A DNA stretch of 64,000 nt from Methylobacterium sp. DB0501. Its GTDB lineage: Bacteria > Pseudomonadota > Alphaproteobacteria > Rhizobiales > Beijerinckiaceae. Position numbers and translations under genes: made by a program. The notes beneath the pieces were generated by a model. That model made no database searches. It was not told where the DNA came from and worked only from the letters and a program-made list of their open reading frames with translations. Shown here one piece after another: positions 59,636 to 64,000 of this stretch. The stretch covers positions 1 to 64,000 of the forward strand of contig NZ_JAAKGV010000015.1 in assembly GCF_011043735.1 (NCBI RefSeq). The letters run 5' to 3'. The stretch's first letter is position 1. Each line of letters opens with the position of its first letter.

Positions 59636-61750
59636 ATGTACCACGCGATCGTCTTCCTGCCCCTGATCGGCTTTCTCATCGCCGGCCTGTTCGGGCGCCG
59701 CATCGGCCCTCGGGCCAGCGAGGTGGTGACCACCGGCATCCTCGTCTTCGTGGCGCTCCTGTCGTGGATCGCCTTCTTCGAGGTGACCGGCGGCCACGGC
59801 CACGGCGCCCAGATCCACCACGTCGCGACGTGGTTCACCGCCGGCGGCCTCACCGTTGACTGGGCGTTCCGGGCCGACACGCTCACCGCGGTCATGCTGG
59901 TCGTGGTCAACAGCGTCTCGGCGCTCGTCCACCTCTACTCGATGGGCTACATGCACGAGGACCCGCACCGGCCGCGGTTCTTCGCCTACCTGTCGCTGTT
60001 CACTTTCGCCATGCTGATGCTGGTGACGTCGGACAACCTCGTCCAGATGTTCTTCGGCTGGGAGGGCGTCGGCCTCGCCTCGTACCTGCTGATCGGCTTC
60101 TGGTACGAGAAGCCCTCGGCGAACGCCGCCGCGATGAAGGCCTTCATCGTCAACCGCGTCGGCGATTTCGGCTTCTCGCTGGGCATCTTCCTCTGCTTCG
60201 TGCTGTTCGGCGCGATCAGCTACGACGCCATCTTCGCCAAGGTCCCCGAGCTCAAGGACGCGACCTTCCACCTGCTCGGCTACGACTGGAACGCGCTCAC
60301 CATCTGCTGCCTGCTGCTGTTCATGGGCGCGATGGGCAAGTCGGCCCAGTTCCTGCTTCACACCTGGCTGCCCGACGCGATGGAGGGCCCGACCCCGGTC
60401 TCGGCGCTGATCCACGCCGCCACCATGGTGACCGCCGGCGTGTTCATGGTCGCCCGCCTGTCGCCGCTGTTCGACGCGGCGCCGAACGCCCTGATCGTCG
60501 TCACGGTGATCGGCGGCATCACGGCCTTCTTCGCCGCCACGATCGGCATGGTGCAGAACGACATCAAGCGCGTCATCGCCTACTCGACCTGCTCGCAGCT
60601 CGGCTACATGTTCGTGGCGCTCGGCGTCGGCGCCTACGCGGCGGGCGTGTTCCACCTCTTCACCCACGCCTTCTTCAAGGCGCTGCTGTTCCTCAGCGCC
60701 GGCTCGGTCATCCACGCGATGCACCACGAGCAGGACATGCGGAACATGGGGGGGCTGCGCCGCTACATCCCCTTCACCACCGCCATGATGGCGGTCGGCA
60801 GCCTGGCGCTGATCGGCTTCCCGTTCACCGCGGGCTTCTACTCGAAGGACGCGATCATCGAGGCGGCCTACATGTCGACCCGGCCGGGCCACGTGCTGGC
60901 CTTCCTGGCGACCGTCATCGCGGCCTTCATGACCTCGTTCTACTCCTGGCGCCTGTTCTTCATGACCTTCGAGGGTCCGGCCCGGTGGCAGAACGCCCAT
61001 GCTCACGGGCATGACGACCACCACCACGCGGTCGCTCACGCCGCGGCCCATACCTCCTCAGGCCAAGCCGACGGCGCCCCCGGCCACCACGAGGGCGTCG
61101 CCCACGACGACAAGGGCCACGACGTCGAGCCGGCTTCGCATTCGGCGATCGAGCATCACGACCACGCCCACACTCCGCACGAGAGCCCGCGGGTGATGAC
61201 GATCCCGCTGGCCGTCCTCGGCCTCGGCGCCCTCTTCGCCGGCATGGCGTTCAAGAACCGCTTCATCGGCGAGGGCATGGACGAGTTCTGGAAGGGCGCG
61301 CTCGCGCACGGCCCCAACAACCACATCATGCACGAGATCCACAACGCGCCGGCCTGGGTCCAGCACTCGCCTCTGGTGATGCTGATCCTCGGGTTCGTCC
61401 TCGCCTACTGGATGTATATCCGCCGGCCGGAACTGCCGCACCGGCTCGCCGAGAACCAGCCGCTGCTGTACCGCTTCCTGCTCAACAAGTGGTACTTCGA
61501 CGAGATCTACGACCGAATCTTCGTCCGCCCGGCCAAGGGCTTCGGCGAGTTCCTGTGGAAGGTCGGCGACGGCCGCATCATCGACGGCATGGGCCCCAAC
61601 GGCATCGCCGCCCGCGTCGTCGACATCACTCGCGGCGTGGTCCGTCTCCAGACCGGCTACGTCTACCACTACGCCTTCGTGATGCTGGTCGGCGTCGCCG
61701 CCCTGGTGAGCTGGTACCTGATTACCGGCGTCTCCGCGGCCACCCACTGA
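59636..61750 (+). CDS. nuoL: NADH-quinone oxidoreductase subunit L
   Basis: The 704-residue antiporter-like proton-pumping subunit is at the tip of the membrane arm. The core helices carry GWEGVGLASYLLIGFWYEKP (conserved Glu), SAQFLLHTWLPDAMEGPTPV (Lys/His relay) and NDIKRVIAYSTCSQLGYMF. The C-terminal lateral helix region (about 540-640) is present. Between helices 13 and 14, residues about 455-515 form a hydrophilic insertion containing roughly twenty histidines, likely cytoplasmic or periplasmic and able to bind metal. Such loops occur in related alphaproteobacteria. Confidence 0.97.
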   Translation: MYHAIVFLPLIGFLIAGLFGRRIGPRASEVVTTGILVFVALLSWIAFFEVTGGHGHGAQIHHVATWFTAGGLTVDWAFRADTLTAVMLVVVNSVSALVHLYSMGYMHEDPHRPRFFAYLSLFTFAMLMLVTSDNLVQMFFGWEGVGLASYLLIGFWYEKPSANAAAMKAFIVNRVGDFGFSLGIFLCFVLFGAISYDAIFAKVPELKDATFHLLGYDWNALTICCLLLFMGAMGKSAQFLLHTWLPDAMEGPTPVSALIHAATMVTAGVFMVARLSPLFDAAPNALIVVTVIGGITAFFAATIGMVQNDIKRVIAYSTCSQLGYMFVALGVGAYAAGVFHLFTHAFFKALLFLSAGSVIHAMHHEQDMRNMGGLRRYIPFTTAMMAVGSLALIGFPFTAGFYSKDAIIEAAYMSTRPGHVLAFLATVIAAFMTSFYSWRLFFMTFEGPARWQNAHAHGHDDHHHAVAHAAAHTSSGQADGAPGHHEGVAHDDKGHDVEPASHSAIEHHDHAHTPHESPRVMTIPLAVLGLGALFAGMAFKNRFIGEGMDEFWKGALAHGPNNHIMHEIHNAPAWVQHSPLVMLILGFVLAYWMYIRRPELPHRLAENQPLLYRFLLNKWYFDEIYDRIFVRPAKGFGEFLWKVGDGRIIDGMGPNGIAARVVDITRGVVRLQTGYVYHYAFVMLVGVAALVSWYLITGVSAATH

Positions 61751-61772
61751 CCTGACCGGAGAACAGAGAATC

Positions 61773-63293
61773 ATGCTCGGCCTCGGGATCCTCTCCGGCC
61801 TCCTCGTCGTGCCGCTCGTCGGCGCCGCGTTCATCCTGACGCTCCGCGGCGACGACGAATCGGTCAGGCGCAACGCCCGCTGGGCGGCGCTCATCGCCAC
61901 CCTCGTCACCTTCCTGCTGTCCCTGGTCGCCTGGGGCCGCTACGACGCCACCACGGCGCAGTTCCAGCTCGTCGAGACCCATGCCTGGCTGACCGACACG
62001 ATCCGGTTCAAGCTCGGCGTCGACGGCTTCTCGATGCCGCTGGTGCTGCTCACCACCTTCCTGATGCCGTTCTGCATCGGCGCCTCCTGGCTCTCGATCG
62101 AGCACCGGGTGAAGGAGTACTTCGTCGCGTTCCTGGTCCTTGAGACCACGATGATCGGCGTATTCTGTGCCCTCGACCTGGTGCTGTTCTACCTGTTCTT
62201 CGAGGCCGGCCTGATCCCGATGTTCCTCATCATCGGCATCTGGGGCGGCAAGCGCCGGATCTACGCGTCGTTCAAGTTCTTCCTCTACACGCTGCTCGGC
62301 TCGGTGCTGATGCTGCTCGCCATCATGGCGATGTACTGGCAGGCCGGCACGACCGACATCCCGACCCTGCTGCAGACCCGCTTCCCGGCGAACATGCAGA
62401 TCTGGCTCTGGCTCGCCTTCTTCGCCTCCTTCGCGGTGAAGATGCCGATGTGGCCGGTCCATACCTGGCTTCCCGACGCCCACGTCGAGGCGCCGACCGC
62501 CGGCTCGGTCATCCTGGCGGGCATCCTCCTGAAGATGGGCGGCTACGGCTTCATCCGGGTCTCGCTGCCGATGTTCCCGGACGCCTCGCACTATTTCGCC
62601 CCGATGGTCTACACGCTGTCGGTGGTGGCGATCATCTACACCTCGCTGGTCGCGCTGGTGCAGACCGACATCAAGAAGCTGATCGCCTATTCCTCCGTGG
62701 CGCATATGGGCTTCGTGACGCTCGGCCTGTTCACGATGAACGAACAGGGCATCCAGGGCGCCCTGTTCCTGATGATCTCCCACGGCATCGTGTCGGGCGC
62801 GCTGTTCCTCTGCGTCGGCGTGATCTACGACCGGATGCATACCCGCGAGATCGCGGCCTATGGCGGCCTGGTGAAGCGGATGCCGCTCTACGCGGTCGCC
62901 ATGATGGTGTTCACCATGGCCAATGTCGGGCTGCCGGGCACCTCGGGCTTCGTCGGCGAGTTCCTGGCGATGCTGGGCGCCTTCCGGGCCAACCCGATGG
63001 TGTCGTTCTTCTCGGTCTTCGGCATCATCCTGTCGGCGGCCTACGCCCTGTGGCTGTTCGCCCGCGTGGTCTACGGCAAGCTCGAGAAGCCGAGCCTGCA
63101 GGGGATCACCGACCTCGACCGCCGCGAGATGCTGATCCTCGCCCCGCTCGTGGCGCTGACAATCTATTACGGCGTCCATCCCGGCCCGATCCTCGACGTC
63201 TTCGCGCCCTCGACCGACGCGCTGATGCAAGGAATGCGCGCCGCCCTCTCCACGACCCAGACCGCTGCCGCGGCCCTGCCGGTCCCGCACTGA
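61773..63293 (+). CDS. nuoM: NADH-quinone oxidoreductase subunit M
   Basis: The 506-residue antiporter-like proton-pumping subunit has about fourteen helices. LVLETTMIGVFCALDLVLFY and FYLFFEAGLIPMFLIIGIWGG hold the conserved Glu. SFAVKMPMWPVHTWLPDAHVEAPTAGSV and DIKKLIAYSSVAHMGFVTLG hold the Lys residues of the pumping channel. It begins 22 bp after nuoL and is followed 10 bp later by nuoN. Confidence 0.98.
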   Translation: MLGLGILSGLLVVPLVGAAFILTLRGDDESVRRNARWAALIATLVTFLLSLVAWGRYDATTAQFQLVETHAWLTDTIRFKLGVDGFSMPLVLLTTFLMPFCIGASWLSIEHRVKEYFVAFLVLETTMIGVFCALDLVLFYLFFEAGLIPMFLIIGIWGGKRRIYASFKFFLYTLLGSVLMLLAIMAMYWQAGTTDIPTLLQTRFPANMQIWLWLAFFASFAVKMPMWPVHTWLPDAHVEAPTAGSVILAGILLKMGGYGFIRVSLPMFPDASHYFAPMVYTLSVVAIIYTSLVALVQTDIKKLIAYSSVAHMGFVTLGLFTMNEQGIQGALFLMISHGIVSGALFLCVGVIYDRMHTREIAAYGGLVKRMPLYAVAMMVFTMANVGLPGTSGFVGEFLAMLGAFRANPMVSFFSVFGIILSAAYALWLFARVVYGKLEKPSLQGITDLDRREMLILAPLVALTIYYGVHPGPILDVFAPSTDALMQGMRAALSTTQTAAAALPVPH

Positions 63294-63303
63294 GTTTTTC
63301 GCG

Positions 63304-64000
63304 ATGAACGCCGCTCAGATCGTCATGCCCGCCATCGGGCCCGCCTTGCCGGAGCTGATCCTGTCGGTCGGCGTCCTGGTGCTGATCCTCTACGGAGCCT
63401 TCAAGGGCGAGCGCTCCACCGAGGGCGTCAGCGTCGGCGCCCTGATCCTGCTGATCCTCGCCCTGTTCGCGGTGGTCAGCCAGCCCTTCGGCACCAAGAT
63501 CACCACCTTCAACGGCTCCTTCATCGTCGACGGGTTCGCCCGCGTCATGAAGGCGCTGACCCTCATCGGGTCGGCCGCCGCGATCCTGCTGGCCAAGGAA
63601 CATTTCGAGCGCGAGCGGATCGCCCGGTTCGAGTACCCGATCCTGATCGTCCTCTCGACGATCGGCATGATGATCATGGCCTCGGCCAACGATCTGATCG
63701 CGCTCTACATGGGCCTCGAGCTGCAGAGCTTGGCGGCCTACGTGATCGCCTCGTTCCACCGCGACAACCTGCGCTCGACCGAGGCCGGCCTGAAGTACTT
63801 CGTGCTCGGCGCGCTGTCCTCCGGCATGCTGCTCTACGGCGCCTCGCTGGTCTACGGCTTCACCGGCACCGTCTCGTTCCCGCACATCGTCACCGCGCTC
63901 CGCGAGGGCTCGGGCTTCGGCGTGATCCTGGGCATCGTGTTCGTCGCCGCCGGCGTGTCGTTCAAGCTCGCCGCCGTGCCGTTCCACATGTGGACGCCGG
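63304..64000 (+). CDS. nuoN: NADH-quinone oxidoreductase subunit N, N-terminal part
   Basis: The first 232 residues are present; the gene runs past the window end. The third antiporter-like subunit of complex I is recognised by LYMGLELQSLAAYVIASF (conserved Glu) and STEAGLKYFVLGALSSGMLLYG. The last visible residues (FKLAAVPFHMWTP) enter the conserved Lys-containing helix. It starts with an ATG ten bases after the nuoM stop without a strong ribosome site, so coupling to nuoM translation is likely. Confidence 0.97.
   Translation, partial: MNAAQIVMPAIGPALPELILSVGVLVLILYGAFKGERSTEGVSVGALILLILALFAVVSQPFGTKITTFNGSFIVDGFARVMKALTLIGSAAAILLAKEHFERERIARFEYPILIVLSTIGMMIMASANDLIALYMGLELQSLAAYVIASFHRDNLRSTEAGLKYFVLGALSSGMLLYGASLVYGFTGTVSFPHIVTALREGSGFGVILGIVFVAAGVSFKLAAVPFHMWTP

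Overview
The window is a contiguous, very GC-rich stretch of alphaproteobacterial chromosome. The Irr-type Fur regulator divergent from fabA-fabB-fabI, the fourteen-gene-type nuo operon with accessory-free spacing, the DUF2778 and DUF3606 proteins and the Ala/Arg/Gly-rich protein composition all point to Hyphomicrobiales (Rhizobiales). Gene content and the dispersed 100-bp repeats suit a Methylobacterium-like genome, but no methylotrophy gene is present, so the genus is an inference. I see no prophage, intact transposon, CRISPR array or replication origin. The long antisense open frames are products of high GC.

Layout. 1-3.5 kb: the 3' end of glmS, a DUF2778 L,D-transpeptidase-like protein and a short MltB-type lytic transglycosylase. 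3.5-7.2 kb: an SDR plus beta-keto acid cleavage enzyme pair, a periplasmic asparaginase and a tiny DUF3606 protein. 7.2-12.1 kb: a tight minus-strand operon (MFS permease, DUF2848 protein, membrane protein, amidase) with a divergent GntR/FCD regulator; it looks like an uptake and hydrolysis module for an unknown substrate. 12.2-14.1 kb: a degenerate HpcH/HpaI-family protein, a dUTPase and an Rrf2 regulator. 14.2-18.3 kb: cyclic-di-GMP enzymes (HD-GYP, GGDEF), a DUF427 protein and a second, degenerate L,D-transpeptidase-like lipoprotein. 18.7-22.5 kb: fabI, fabB, fabA and irr, joining unsaturated fatty acid synthesis to an iron/heme regulator. 22.6-30.7 kb: SH3 protein, hydroxyacid dehydrogenase, OsmC, RecX, a membrane-anchored TAXI protein, an MFS exporter and kpsT-kpsE. 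31-34.3 kb: the efeUOB ferrous iron uptake operon. 34.6-40 kb: an unannotated 59-residue gene, then a TetR-adaptor-RND efflux operon. 40-46 kb: GNAT, a small secreted protein, ppiD-trpE and divergent tpiA. 46-46.7 kb: an antitoxin remnant, tRNA-Val and three tRNA-Asp genes. 46.8-49.2 kb: a chemoreceptor and a CAP-domain lipoprotein. 49.5-64 kb: the respiratory complex I operon nuoA to nuoN (nuoN cut by the window end).

Beyond the ordinary genes, the most interesting signals are three short dispersed repeat families that lie at the 3' ends of genes. In three cases the repeat carries the stop codon of the neighbouring gene (16795, 21168 and 18720). Other signals are a perfect 20-bp palindrome that contains the TetR start codon, general-stress-type promoter candidates in front of three very small genes, two enzyme-family proteins whose catalytic residues have been replaced, and a terminator-like hairpin inside the nuo operon at the nuoK stop.
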